From positions 1-23,566 of IMG/VR virus record IMGVR_UViG_3300022752_006144: a DNA stretch of 23,566 nucleotides, one strand, 5' to 3'. Both the position numbers and the translations under genes were made by a program. This document shows, piece by piece, positions 1 to 7,634 of this stretch. The notes below the pieces were generated by a model, which was given only the letters and a program-made list of their open reading frames with translations, had not been told where the DNA came from and did not search any database. The stretch comes from a virus. Position 1 is the first letter of the stretch, and every line of letters begins with the position of its first letter.

Positions 1-465
1 ACAGCGCAGAGCCCCTGGGGGCAGCAGGCCCGGCGCTACCTGCAGCAGCGTCTGCCAATCGGCCGTGAGGTGACCCTCGAGGTCAAGACCACCGACCGCT
101 ACGGCCGCACGGTGGCCGAGGTGATCAATGCCATCAACCTCAACCTGGTGATGGTGGAAGACGGCCAGGCCTTTGCCTACCGGCAGTACCTGGGTGGCTG
201 CAACGCCAAGGAGTACCTCGACGCCGAGCACCGGGCGAGCCGGCATCGTTATGGGGTGTGGCAGGTGGAGGGTGGAATCATCCGCCCCTGGGATTTCCGC
301 CGCAGCCCCCGGGGCCGCAGCATCTCCGATGGCACCACTCCCGGAGGCCGCCGTTACCGCTGCAGCGAGATCGGCTCCTACGACCGTGCCCAGGAGCTGC
401 TGCGCCAGGGGCACAGCTATCTCGATGGCAACGGTGATGGCGAGGCCTGCGAAAGCCTGCGCTGA
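1..465 (+). CDS. Thermonuclease-family (SNase-like) protein with C-terminal excalibur-type motif, 5' end missing
   Basis: The reading frame is open from base 1, so the gene begins upstream of the window. A GTG at position 70 could serve as a start, but the in-frame residues before it (SPWGQQARRYLQQRL) fit the staphylococcal nuclease fold, so the gene is better read as truncated by the window edge. The segment DRYGRTVAEV matches the SNase active-site region that holds a catalytic Glu, and the RASRHRYGVWQ segment matches the later conserved helix. The C-terminus DGNGDGEACESL is an excalibur calcium-binding signature, DxDxDGxxCE. The family cleaves DNA and RNA using calcium and is often secreted, but the N-terminus that would show a signal peptide is not in view. 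It lies on the opposite strand to the phage-like operon and may be a chromosomal flank. Confidence 0.85.
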   Translation, partial: TAQSPWGQQARRYLQQRLPIGREVTLEVKTTDRYGRTVAEVINAINLNLVMVEDGQAFAYRQYLGGCNAKEYLDAEHRASRHRYGVWQVEGGIIRPWDFRRSPRGRSISDGTTPGGRRYRCSEIGSYDRAQELLRQGHSYLDGNGDGEACESLR

Positions 466-480
466 TCGCATTGGTGCAGC

Positions 481-510
481 CCCCCTGATCAGGACTGCCT
501 GAGCAGGGGG
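481..510 (+). terminator. Strong stem-loop after the thermonuclease gene
   Basis: A 13-bp stem with one mismatch (481-493 with 498-510) and a 4-base loop starts 15 bases after the thermonuclease stop codon. It has no T run on either strand, so it may be a Rho-aided or 3'-protecting structure instead of a classical intrinsic terminator. It also lies just beyond the 3' end of the converging gene at 528-989, so it could serve both. Confidence 0.4.
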
Positions 511-527
511 TCTGACAGGGGTCCCCG

Positions 528-989
528 CTACGGGAGGTGAATCCACATGGCCGTCGGGAGCTTGAGATCCCGCGCCAGCTTGGCCACGGTGGTGGCCAGG
601 TCCGTGAAAGCAGAGGCTGCCGATCCTGTGCTCGCAGCCGTGCTGCTCGCTGGTGGATCTTCCTCTGCAAACAGGGGGTCTGGCAGTCCGTCGAATTCCA
701 TGGACGGCGACGAACAACAGGTTTCATCGCAGCTGTCGCTGGCCTCGATGGACTGTTCCGCCCACGGCCTGAGCTTCAAGCCGTTGGGGGTCTGCAGCAG
801 GTTCACCTCGTGGCCCTCCAACTCAGTGAGCCTGTCGAGATCGCCGAAGATCTTGCTGCAAGCCAGTGCTCTTCGATTGATGCCGGCGGCATCAATCATT
901 TGAAGCACGGCGAAGGGATCTCCATATGGAGAGATGCCGTGATACAGCACTTGATGCAGCAAGCAGCGGGTGGGGAGAGGCTCAGTCAT
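528..989 (-). CDS. Hypothetical protein, 153 aa
   Basis: The product is not recognised. The ATG at 989 was chosen because a good Shine-Dalgarno GGAGGT lies 7 bases upstream. A longer in-frame version to 1034 would place that site inside the gene. The N-terminal half looks globular (LLHQVLYHGISPYGDPFAVLQMIDAAGINRR in two adjacent helices). The C-terminal third is rich in Ser, Ala, Asp and Glu and likely disordered, before a final helix. A CDETCC cluster is present but no metal-binding family is apparent. It is convergent with the thermonuclease gene and has no close neighbour on its own strand. It could be a lineage-specific accessory gene. The ribosome site makes it likely to be real, but its function is unknown. 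Confidence 0.6.
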   Translation of the reverse strand: MTEPLPTRCLLHQVLYHGISPYGDPFAVLQMIDAAGINRRALACSKIFGDLDRLTELEGHEVNLLQTPNGLKLRPWAEQSIEASDSCDETCCSSPSMEFDGLPDPLFAEEDPPASSTAASTGSAASAFTDLATTVAKLARDLKLPTAMWIHLP

Positions 990-1931
990 CAAGGCCACCT
1001 CCGGTGTGTGCAGCGCAGAACTGGGCGGCGGCATCAGAAGCGATGCAGGTCACACCAGAACGGTGCTGGCTGGGTAGAGATGGCTTGACCTGCCCTGACA
1101 GCTCTGTCAAGGGACTGGGGTCAATTGCTGAGATGTGTCGCGAATGGCGCGCAAAAGGCGGTCGATGGGTCACCATGAATCTGCTGACAGAAAGCAGCAC
1201 CCTTCAAGGGGAGGCCTAGGGAGGTGAGATTCCCTGGGCCTTTTCTTTGCGAAAAGCCCGGGACTCCCCGTGTCGCCCGGCCAAGACCGGGAGTGCCACC
1301 CCTTGCCAAGGCGCCCATCAGTTCTATCAGCACCGGTGGGGTCCTGAACCACCCACCTCCACCAGTGGTGGTGGCAATTCCCAACCGGATCCTGAAGCAA
1401 TGCTTAAATGTTTGGAGGGTGATCCTAGAATCGCGCGCTGGTGATTACTTGGCGCGAGTGTCTGAGGGCTGCGCACCACGGGCCCGTATAACGAAAAATA
1501 ATCGACACTTCTGAGATCAATTGCAGCACAATGGGTCTTGTCGTCTTCTTGGAAGTCTCGTTCTGAGTAGGTGTGGCGATTATGGATCTGGCGCGGCGCA
1601 GTAATCCGGTGTCGGCATGGGCCATTCCCCCTGGCCAATCGCGGAATTTCCATGCAGTTTGTGCATCGTTGTCTGCAGTTGCGCACGAATAGCTGCGCTC
1701 CTGCTCGATTGGCGATGTTCGGAATTCACGCCCACTCGCAAGTGCTGGCCCTCGATCTAGGGACAGCAACTTTGGTGTTCAGGCTTCAATGAGTCGCTGC
1801 GCCCCATGCCGGTCCCGGGGTGTCGGCAGCGTGATGCAGGTTTTGCATTATTTCCATAGCCAGGTCCTGCGCCTCTGTTGCTCAGGCGTCTGTCTGGGGC
1901 GAGAGGCACTGCCGATGCCGGCGCCGATCGC
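990..1931. other. Gene-poor stretch without a convincing coding region
   Basis: Open frames here are short, lack ribosome binding sites, overlap one another and give low-complexity or Arg/Pro/Cys-rich translations, so none is called. The part from about 1420 to 1800 is visibly richer in A and T than the surrounding genes. The only clear element is the intrinsic terminator at 1212-1248. A small hairpin at 1833-1848 (ATGCA with TGCAT arms) is too weak to call. The stretch may contain a small RNA ending at the terminator, remnants of deleted genes, or a boundary of the mobile element. No tRNA-like or attachment-like sequence was found. Confidence 0.5.
1212..1248 (+). terminator. Intrinsic terminator with no obvious upstream gene
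   Basis: An 11-bp stem (1212-1222 with 1231-1241, one G-T wobble) with an 8-base loop is followed by TTTCTTT. This is the form of a factor-independent terminator for + strand transcription. The nearest + strand gene ends at 465, on the far side of a gene on the opposite strand. The natural substrate would therefore be an unannotated short RNA starting within about 990-1200. The right arm can also pair with 1251-1259 (GGGC..TTTTC with GAAAAGCCC), giving a competing hairpin. Confidence 0.7.
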
Positions 1932-2879
1932 TCAGCACTGTTTCAGCGTCTCTGCCTGTTGCTTGTAGGCCGCCGCCCATTGCCTCAGGCCCGGCTTGGA
2001 ATCCAGGTAGGCCTCCCACTGCTGATCGGTCGACTGGGTTGCCAGGTCTTGCACGGGCGGCAACTCCAGCTTCCGGCGCAAGGCGTTGATGTGCTCAACC
2101 ATGCCCTTGTAGGCCGCACTGTCTTGGTTGTCGCTGAGCTTGATGATTGAGCACCACGGCTTTTTGTTGTTCACCACCAGAAGCGGTTTCTTCAAGGCCT
2201 CTAGCTCAAGCATCGACTTCTGGAGTCCAGCTTCGTAAAGGGGTTTGGTGGTTTCAGGTCCGCGCCTGGTGCCTGCGGTGAGACCCGTGGAAAACCGCAG
2301 GAGCTCCATCGCTGGTCTGGGGCTTTCGATGGTGGCGAAGTCAAGGCTGACATCTTTACCAAGCGGATCGATGGTCTCAACCTGAAAGCCCGTGATGGTG
2401 TAGTTCTTGACCATGAACGGGGCCGCCAGCATCATCGGCCAGAAGAACAAAGCACCAGCAACGGCAACGCTCACCGCGCTGCTGGCGTCGGTCCCTGAGC
2501 CTGCATTCGCCGATTTCCAGCTGATGATCTCGGCCGGCTTCAGCACCAGGCTCTCTTTGTTCTTGCCGTAGTCGAAGGTGATCTCACTGCCATCTTTGGA
2601 GAGCAGGGTCAAGCCAATCTGCTTCCCGCTGGTCGGCTCAACGGTCAGGAAGCCGGCGCGAGAAAAGGGATAGGTGGGGGGCTGCAATTCATCGGCTTTC
2701 TTCTTGGCTTCCTTTGCAGCGGCTGAATCCTGGGCGCAGCTGGCCTCTTGATCAGGCGTGAGGCCGCGTCCCGGCGGATATTTGCAATACAGCGGCAGCT
2801 CGTTCGCCAGTACAGGAAACTGGCCGGTCAATAGAGCTGCCGCGGCTAACAGGCTGAGTGGACTATGGCTTGACTTCAC
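1932..2879 (-). CDS. Exported protein of unknown function, 315 aa
   Basis: The GTG at 2879 is preferred over an in-frame GTG at 2903, because AGGAG lies 10 bases upstream of it and the resulting N-terminus is a textbook signal peptide (MKSSHSPLSLLAAAALLTG, then FPVLA before NE). The mature part begins with a short Cys-containing segment, then a Lys/Ala-rich stretch. A beta-rich region (TVEPTSGKQIGLTLLSKDG) follows, then a hydrophobic segment around residues 140-165 (VAVAGALFFWPMMLAAPFMV) that may be a membrane span. The C-terminal half is helical and ends in Cys. No enzyme motif or known family is recognised. The protein probably acts in the periplasm or is anchored in the inner membrane. It sits downstream of the WYL gene on the same strand, across about 150 bp that contain a possible terminator, so separate transcription is likely. 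It may be a host gene. Confidence 0.75.
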   Translation of the reverse strand: MKSSHSPLSLLAAAALLTGQFPVLANELPLYCKYPPGRGLTPDQEASCAQDSAAAKEAKKKADELQPPTYPFSRAGFLTVEPTSGKQIGLTLLSKDGSEITFDYGKNKESLVLKPAEIISWKSANAGSGTDASSAVSVAVAGALFFWPMMLAAPFMVKNYTITGFQVETIDPLGKDVSLDFATIESPRPAMELLRFSTGLTAGTRRGPETTKPLYEAGLQKSMLELEALKKPLLVVNNKKPWCSIIKLSDNQDSAAYKGMVEHINALRRKLELPPVQDLATQSTDQQWEAYLDSKPGLRQWAAAYKQQAETLKQC

Positions 2880-3030
2880 GACGCAATTGCTCCTGTTGGC
2901 CACGGCTGTGCTGGTCCCTTTATGTAGACGCTGGAGTGCGTCTTTCAGGAGCGTCGTGATGAATGGTTGAACCCATGCGAAATTCGCATCAAAACAAGAT
3001 CTCTCAGGATCTCGTTGGGTTCAGGCGTGA

Positions 3031-4311
3031 TTACAACAACCGCCTGTCTTTGTGCAGGCGGTTGGCAAAGTCAGTCCGCTGGGAAGGCTGGTCAGCGGCA
3101 GCGGTTGGGCTTGGCTGCCCACCATTGGCCGCCATCGCCTCCTGACAGCGCTGCAGCAGCTCCTGCCTGAGGGCATCGGGTTGTTCGATGCGAATGCCGC
3201 CGCCAAAGGCAAACAACCAGCTGCGCAGGTCGATGTCGGCCGCCACGGTCCAGGGCGGTAGGTCCAGCTCCACCGGGTAGGGGTGGCTGGCATCGGCTGG
3301 GCCTGGCTCGAGCACGTGCGGCGCCTTGGGGTGATGCCACCAGGTGTCGCCTGGCAGGGGTCTGGAAAAGCGGGTGTGCTCGATCGGATAGCGCTGCAGG
3401 CCCTCGCGGATGAAGGCAAAGGCCCAGGGGCTGCAGCAGAAGCGCAGGGTCACCAGGGCTTGGGTGCGGCGCTGGGCTGGGCTGCTGGCCACCGCCAGCT
3501 GTTGCTCCAGATCACTACCGAAGTAAATGCCGCCGCTGTGGTGCAGCAAGCGCTCCAGCCGGTTCAGGGCGTCGGCGTGCTGCTCGGAGTTGCGGCGCAG
3601 GTCGCCATCGCCGCGGGCCATGGCGAGGCGATCGAGCCGTTCGCTGCGGATCAACCCCTGCTCGCGGCCCACCTGGTCCTCCTCAAAGAGGAGGTACCAG
3701 CCCACGTTGTGAAAGATCAGCTGCAGCGGCCACACCCGCAGCTCACCAGCGGGGCTGCCTGCAAAGCTGCCCACGCCGGGGTAGCGCTGCAGCAGCACGC
3801 GGCGGTGTTCCACGATCGCCGCCTCGATCGCCTCGGCGCGGCGGGGTGCGGCCAGCGAATCGCGGCGCACCAGCTGGGTGTCGACCACCGCATGGCGGGC
3901 ATAGCTGCGCACAGGCGGCAGCCCATCAGCGCTGATGCCGGCCCAGCCCAGCCGTTCATCCAGCTCGGCCAACAGGTCCTGCGCCGATGGATCGGCCAGG
4001 CGGCCTGCCGCCTGCTGCACCACGTTGTGCACCTCCCGCAGCCTGGCCGGGGAGAGCACGGCGGTGCCCAGGCAGTAGCCATGGCGCACGTTGTCGTTGC
4101 GGTTGCGGAAGCCGTAGGGGGTGAGGAGCTTCTCGAGGTCCTTGCGCAGGGTGGCTGTTTCGCCCGGCAGGTAGGCGCCGGGGATCGTTTCTGTGGCCGT
4201 GATCAGGTGCTGATGCAGGTTGCTGCCGCGCTCGGCTGGCCGGTCAAAGGGCACCTGCAGCAGGTGGCGCAGCAGCGTCATCACCCGCACAAACACCGGC
4301 CCATCGCCCAT
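3031..4311 (-). CDS. WYL-domain transcriptional regulator, 426 aa
   Basis: WYL proteins sense ligands, often nucleic acids or nucleotides, through a beta-barrel domain and regulate transcription through an N-terminal winged helix; many control phage defence or DNA-damage genes. The diagnostic segment GWYLLFEEDQ followed by IRSERLDRLAM lies near residues 204-231. The N-terminal segment TLRKDLEKLLTPYGF near residue 54 looks like the recognition part of a winged HTH. A C-terminal domain (about 335-410, with DIDLRSWLFAFGGG) resembles the WCX extension. The ATG at 4311 is 4 bases after the stop of the preceding head-protein gene, which suggests translational coupling. An ATG at 4281 is an alternative start. 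A regulator at the end of a capsid operon is unusual. It could be element-encoded cargo, or a host gene joined to a phage remnant. Confidence 0.85.
   Translation of the reverse strand: MGDGPVFVRVMTLLRHLLQVPFDRPAERGSNLHQHLITATETIPGAYLPGETATLRKDLEKLLTPYGFRNRNDNVRHGYCLGTAVLSPARLREVHNVVQQAAGRLADPSAQDLLAELDERLGWAGISADGLPPVRSYARHAVVDTQLVRRDSLAAPRRAEAIEAAIVEHRRVLLQRYPGVGSFAGSPAGELRVWPLQLIFHNVGWYLLFEEDQVGREQGLIRSERLDRLAMARGDGDLRRNSEQHADALNRLERLLHHSGGIYFGSDLEQQLAVASSPAQRRTQALVTLRFCCSPWAFAFIREGLQRYPIEHTRFSRPLPGDTWWHHPKAPHVLEPGPADASHPYPVELDLPPWTVAADIDLRSWLFAFGGGIRIEQPDALRQELLQRCQEAMAANGGQPSPTAAADQPSQRTDFANRLHKDRRLL
3037..3064 (-). terminator. Inverted repeat overlapping the end of the WYL gene
   Basis: A perfect 10-bp inverted repeat (3037-3046 with 3055-3064, 8-base loop) covers the last codons of the WYL gene. 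In the - direction it is followed by TTGTAATC, which is only weakly T-rich. It probably acts as a terminator or a 3'-end stabiliser for the capsid/WYL transcript. Confidence 0.4.
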
Positions 4312-4315
4312 GGGC

Positions 4316-4753
4316 TCAGGCCGCGATGGTGGCCGTCAGACCCACGTGCATGCCCGCTGGTGTGGTCGGGGTCACGAGCGCCTTGGCGAAACACACCGCC
4401 GGCAGATCGAGGTTGGGCAGATCCGCCGGAGAGATCTGGATGTCATGGCCGGAAAGGAAGGCCTCCACCCGGCCGCCTTCTGCCGGTAGGGCGACGCGGA
4501 CAGCACTGATCCAGCTGCCGGTGGTGCCATCGCGCAGCACCGGTGCTAGCAGCAGTTCCACCTCCACCGCGGCGGGAGCGCCGGGATGGGAGGCCACCAG
4601 CGAGAAGCGGGAGGCTGCATCGAGCTTGGTGTTGAGCAGCACCTCCTCACCGGAGAGGAAGGTGTGCTCGGTGTTGCGGATGGCGCTGCGGTTGGTCCAG
4701 CCCACCAGGGTGGTCTCCGCATCGATCAAGGGGTTGCCGTTGCGCGTGGCCAT
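4316..4753 (-). CDS. Probable head-associated structural protein, 145 aa
   Basis: The gene starts 3 bases after the capsid protein stop codon and ends 4 bases before the WYL start, so it is firmly inside the operon. The product is predicted to be mostly beta strand, with many short Val/Leu/Thr stretches (SRFSLVASHP, VEVELLLAPVL, AVRVALPAEG), no signal peptide, no membrane span and no Cys cluster. A short beta-rich protein encoded directly after a major capsid protein is typically a head decoration, stabilisation or head-completion protein. The role is inferred from position and fold impression, as no specific family was recognised. A tail-attachment adaptor is the main alternative. Confidence 0.65.
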   Translation of the reverse strand: MATRNGNPLIDAETTLVGWTNRSAIRNTEHTFLSGEEVLLNTKLDAASRFSLVASHPGAPAAVEVELLLAPVLRDGTTGSWISAVRVALPAEGGRVEAFLSGHDIQISPADLPNLDLPAVCFAKALVTPTTPAGMHVGLTATIAA

Positions 4754-4756
4754 GGT

Positions 4757-5686
4757 TCAGGCAGCGGGGGTGATGTTGAAGAGACGGCCGGCGGCGCGGG
4801 GCTGCAGCACGGCAAAGCCCACGTACCAATCCACGCGGGTGCGGAACACCGGGGCATCGGGCACCTCGCCCAGATCCCGTACCGAGATGCCGTAGCGGCC
4901 CTGGAACGGGCCCTGCAGGCCGGTCACGCCCTGATCACCAAAGGTGCAGCAGTAGATCGAGCTGGTGCCGCCCGCCTCGTCGTAGCCCATCACCTCGACG
5001 CCCTGGGCATCGCGGTCGACGGTGAGGATGTCGCAGTCCTGGTAGCGGTGCACCGTCATCCCGTAGGAGTTGGTGCTGGTCTGGTACACACCACCGCCAA
5101 TGGAGGCGCGGGCGAGGGCATTGAGCTGGCGGCGCATCGCCTTGCTCATCACCAGCACCTTGCTGCCGCCGTAGGCATTCACCGAATCGATCAGCTCATC
5201 GAGCCGATCAAAGTTCAGCGGTGCACCGGGGATGGCACCTGAGGCGTTGTTGATCGCCATCGGGTTGCCGGGCGGCAGCCGCTTGCTCAAGCCGTCAAAG
5301 GCGCGGGGATTGCTGGCGGTGTCGCCGTTGATCACGGTCGCCTCCAGCGTCAACCGCATCGAGCGCACCTTCATCTCGATCTGGCTGGCGCGGGCCTCCG
5401 GGCCCATCAGGTCCACGATCGAGCGGTCCACATCCACGTCACCGCCAAAGAGGTGCACCGCTTCTGCGCGCTGGTCCACCACGCCGTAGCTCTGGGTGTA
5501 GCCCTCGTTGACGGCGCGGAAGCCCACCGAGGGAAGTTCCTGCTCGGCGGAATAGAAGAGGCCGCTGCCGGCGATGTTCATGAACGGCAGCCGGGCGAGC
5601 AGTTCGCCCTCCGAGAAGGTCTTGAGCACAGCGAGGTGCTCAAGCCGGTGCTCGTATTTGGCTGCCTCGATCAGGGTGAGGCCCAT
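4757..5686 (-). CDS. Phage major capsid protein, 309 aa
   Basis: The product resembles the HK97-fold phage capsid family that opens with LTLIEAAKYEHRLEHLAVLK. That family then carries a LPFMNIAGSGLFYS segment and the conserved core GFRAVNEGYTQSYGVVDQ leading into VHLFGGDVDVDRSIVD (about residues 53-91). The family builds the icosahedral shell from many copies. The remainder has the expected mix of a long helix (MRRQLNALARASIG) and beta strands, and 309 aa is a normal length. No N-terminal delta domain or protease site is obvious, which fits use of a separate scaffold-like protein. The ATG at 5686 lacks a clear Shine-Dalgarno and is preceded by GC-rich hairpins (5695-5709). Before the IS insertion the gene lay about 84 bp downstream of the 134-aa gene at 7139-7543; the IS now separates them. 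Confidence 0.85.
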   Translation of the reverse strand: MGLTLIEAAKYEHRLEHLAVLKTFSEGELLARLPFMNIAGSGLFYSAEQELPSVGFRAVNEGYTQSYGVVDQRAEAVHLFGGDVDVDRSIVDLMGPEARASQIEMKVRSMRLTLEATVINGDTASNPRAFDGLSKRLPPGNPMAINNASGAIPGAPLNFDRLDELIDSVNAYGGSKVLVMSKAMRRQLNALARASIGGGVYQTSTNSYGMTVHRYQDCDILTVDRDAQGVEVMGYDEAGGTSSIYCCTFGDQGVTGLQGPFQGRYGISVRDLGEVPDAPVFRTRVDWYVGFAVLQPRAAGRLFNITPAA

Positions 5687-5694
5687 GGCACAGG

Positions 5695-5709
5695 TGGGGC
5701 CAGGCCCCA
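5695..5709. repeat. GC-rich palindrome in the capsid gene leader
   Basis: A perfect 7+1+7 inverted repeat (TGGGGCC, one A, GGCCCCA) sits 9 bases upstream of the capsid ATG. A second, overlapping hairpin pairs GGGGC near 5704-5708 with the same string at 5718-5722. On the transcript these could limit access to the start codon. The core TGGGGCC is shared with the larger palindromes at 10856 and 16218. Confidence 0.5.
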
Positions 5710-5781
5710 GTGATGTCAGGGGCTATTGCCGAGCAGCTGCGCTGAGCGTTTTGGGCCGTGTGCCGTCCCCTCAGAGTTGCT

Positions 5782-5785
5782 CTAG
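5782..5785. repeat. IS target-site duplication, left copy (CTAG)
   Basis: CTAG directly abuts the left terminal inverted repeat, and the same four bases abut the right end at 7150-7153. This is the expected signature of a 4-bp target duplication. Confidence 0.8.
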
Positions 5786-7149
5786 GAGGCTGCTGAAAAA
5801 AACGAGAAAAGCCCAGCCTGTTGGTCGATTCGCGCTCGTTTTCGCGCCGCGTCAATCAGGTTGACCGCCAGCAAGGGGCTGGCCCTCTGCTTTGAGGACC
5901 TGAAAGCGTGGTTCGGAGCCTGGTTGGCGATGCGTTTGCCCCCCTGGCGGCAGCTTTCATGCCATCACCGCCTGTGCCCTGAGCAGGTTGGTGATGCGAA
6001 TCAGGTTGTAGGCCAACACGTGCAGACGGAACACGGCCCCAACCTTTGACCTGCCTCTGGCCTTGAGCTGCCGCAGGCCAGCGGCCTGCTTGATCCAACC
6101 AAACACCTGCTCGATCCGCTTTCTGGTGTGGATCGATTGGGCATATCCCTCGTGGCGGACAGTCCGGCCGTCAATGGCTGAGCTGCGGCGGGTCTGGATG
6201 TTCTGAGCCACATGGGGCGTGATGCCGCTGATGCGCAGGTCGGCCACGAAATCCCTGGTGTCGTAGCCCTTGTCGGCACCCAGGGTTTTCTGGTGAGCAC
6301 CCTTGAGCGAACGGGCCATCCGCAGGGCTGAATCCCGCTCAGCGGTGCCGCTGGCCTGGGTGACCTCACTGGCAACCACCAGCCCGTTGCGGTTCTCCAT
6401 GACGCAGTGGCCCATGAAACTCAGAAAGGCACCAACACCAGGAGCCTTCTTGAACAGCCGGGCCTCGCTATCGCTGCTGGAACGATGGGTCTGGTTGGAG
6501 AGCAGCAGGCCGCGGAAGTCACCCCTGGCTCGCTTCTTGCCAGCTGAGGTGCTGCCGCCAAACCCCTTGCCACCGCTGGGTGGTGGTGGATCGTCGTCGA
6601 GGCCATCGATCCTCTCCAGTGAGCTGTGGGAGGCCCAAGCCCGCAGCAGGGTGCCATCCACTGAGAAATGCTCGGAACTGAGCAGTGGCTTGACCTCGGG
6701 TGTTTCCAGCAGCAGCTCCAGGAACTTGGCCATGAGGTCCTCATTGAGCAGCCGGTCACGGTTTTTCGTGAACGTGGTCGGGTGCCAAACGGGATCGTCC
6801 GGGTTGAGCCCCACAAACCAGCGGAACAGCAGGTTGTAGTCCAGCTGCTCCATCAGCATCCGCTCGGAGCTAATGGCGTAGATCGCCTGCAGCAATAGGG
6901 CCAACAGCAACTGCTCTGGCGGAATTGAGGGCCTGCCGCTCTCAGGGTAGAGCTTGCAGAAGGCGGGGTTGAGCCGATCGAGGGCTTGATCGGCCAACCG
7001 CCGCACCTGCCGCAGGGGATGACTGGCCGGGATGCGGTCTTCTGTGGAGATGTACGAGAACAGGGGACCGGTGCGTTCCTGCTGGCCGCGCATCCACTTA
7101 ATGCCGTTGGCCCATTCTCCCGCAGCTGGCTGGCTTTTTCAGCAGCCTC
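5786..7149 (-). mobile_element. IS5/IS1182-like insertion sequence, 1364 bp, complete
   Basis: The element is bounded by perfect 15-bp inverted repeats (GAGGCTGCTGAAAAA at 5786-5800 and its complement at 7135-7149) and flanked by CTAG duplications. It carries one transposase gene on the - strand with an intact frame. Downstream of the transposase, a hairpin with arms 5799-5806 and 5835-5842 ends in a T run in the - direction and may terminate its transcript. Intact ends, intact frame and an undamaged target duplication suggest recent insertion. The insertion separates the 134-aa gene from the capsid gene. Confidence 0.9.
5957..7093 (-). CDS. IS5/IS1182-like DDE transposase, 378 aa
   Basis: The enzyme catalyses cut-and-paste transposition of its IS. 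The N-terminal part matches the InsH/DUF772 domain (LFSYISTEDRIPASHPLRQVRRL, then GRPSIPPEQLLLALLLQA and LLFRWFVGLNPDD). The DDE catalytic residues are visible as Asp in HFSVDGTLLRAW, Asp in TLGADKGYD and Glu in KRIEQVFGWIK near the C-terminus. A charged linker rich in Asp, Pro and Gly separates the first Asp from the rest of the RNase H-like fold. The length is normal for the family and no frameshift is seen, so it is probably active. The ATG at 7093 lies 42 bases inside the right inverted repeat. Confidence 0.93.
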   Translation of the reverse strand: MRGQQERTGPLFSYISTEDRIPASHPLRQVRRLADQALDRLNPAFCKLYPESGRPSIPPEQLLLALLLQAIYAISSERMLMEQLDYNLLFRWFVGLNPDDPVWHPTTFTKNRDRLLNEDLMAKFLELLLETPEVKPLLSSEHFSVDGTLLRAWASHSSLERIDGLDDDPPPPSGGKGFGGSTSAGKKRARGDFRGLLLSNQTHRSSSDSEARLFKKAPGVGAFLSFMGHCVMENRNGLVVASEVTQASGTAERDSALRMARSLKGAHQKTLGADKGYDTRDFVADLRISGITPHVAQNIQTRRSSAIDGRTVRHEGYAQSIHTRKRIEQVFGWIKQAAGLRQLKARGRSKVGAVFRLHVLAYNLIRITNLLRAQAVMA

Positions 7150-7543
7150 CTAGTGGGGTCTGCCGACCTGGAAGCGTGTTGATGGCCAGTCTTCTGCTGC
7201 TCCGGTAGCTCTGCCAGAACACCACCAGCAACCGGCCGATCAAGGAGTGCGGGAGCTTGCGCTCACGAGCGGCCGAGCTCCATAGCCCCCGGCTGATCAG
7301 CCAGCGCTTGATCGCTTCCATGAAGCGGCCGCGGCGGCTGGCGAGCCAGAGAGAACGCTCGAGTTGCTGACGCCTGAATTCGCGGCGCTGATGGATTTCG
7401 CCCATCACGATCCCGTGCAACTCCCAGTCCACTGAACTCCTGGAGTTCTGCCGGTAGTGGGCATCGAGCTCCAGCAACTTTTCATCCTCGAGATTGCGTG
7501 CCAGCTGGCAGTAGTGCTCGTGGCTCTCAGGCAGGAGGCACAT
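7139..7543 (-). CDS. Hypothetical protein whose last codons are supplied by the IS, 134 aa
   Basis: The product is not recognised. It is charged and helical (HEHYCQLARNLEDEKLLELDAHYR, in two helices, then MGEIHQRREFRRQQLERSLW) with an Arg-rich C-terminus. The ATG at 7543 is a conservative choice. An in-frame ATG at 7636 would extend it, but it overlaps the start of the divergent C39 peptidase gene. The IS inserted three codons before the original stop. Removing the IS and one CTAG restores an ending PLEQL, whereas the present ending is PLGGC, with the stop inside the IS inverted repeat. The length is therefore unchanged. Before insertion the gene ended about 84 bp upstream of the capsid gene on the same strand, so it probably belonged to the head operon. 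Confidence 0.6.
   Translation of the reverse strand: MCLLPESHEHYCQLARNLEDEKLLELDAHYRQNSRSSVDWELHGIVMGEIHQRREFRRQQLERSLWLASRRGRFMEAIKRWLISRGLWSSAARERKLPHSLIGRLLVVFWQSYRSSRRLAINTLPGRQTPLGGC
7150..7153. repeat. IS target-site duplication, right copy (CTAG)
   Basis: This is the second copy of the CTAG duplication next to the right inverted repeat. It matches 5782-5785. Confidence 0.8.
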
Positions 7544-7634
7544 CGGCCGACTTGGATGACCTGCTCCACAGTCTGCGCCGAATGCGGCTGCCTGGATTGG
7601 CGAAACGGCAACAGCAGAGGACTGCCCTGCTGCC

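Noticed and set aside
1240-1400. tRNA gene or attachment site near the left side of the element
   Set aside because: Hairpins are present but there is no T-loop consensus (GGTTCGAATCC-like), no cloverleaf spacing, and no matching copy at the right end.
1425-1769. 114-codon open frame on the - strand in the gene-poor region
   Set aside because: It has no ribosome binding site, domain or neighbour, and overlaps another frame of similar length on the same strand.
3283-4509. 408-codon open frame on the + strand opposite the WYL gene
   Set aside because: The translation is a monotone of Ala, Gly, Gln and His and runs across the junction of two real - strand genes. The opposite strand carries recognisable WYL motifs.
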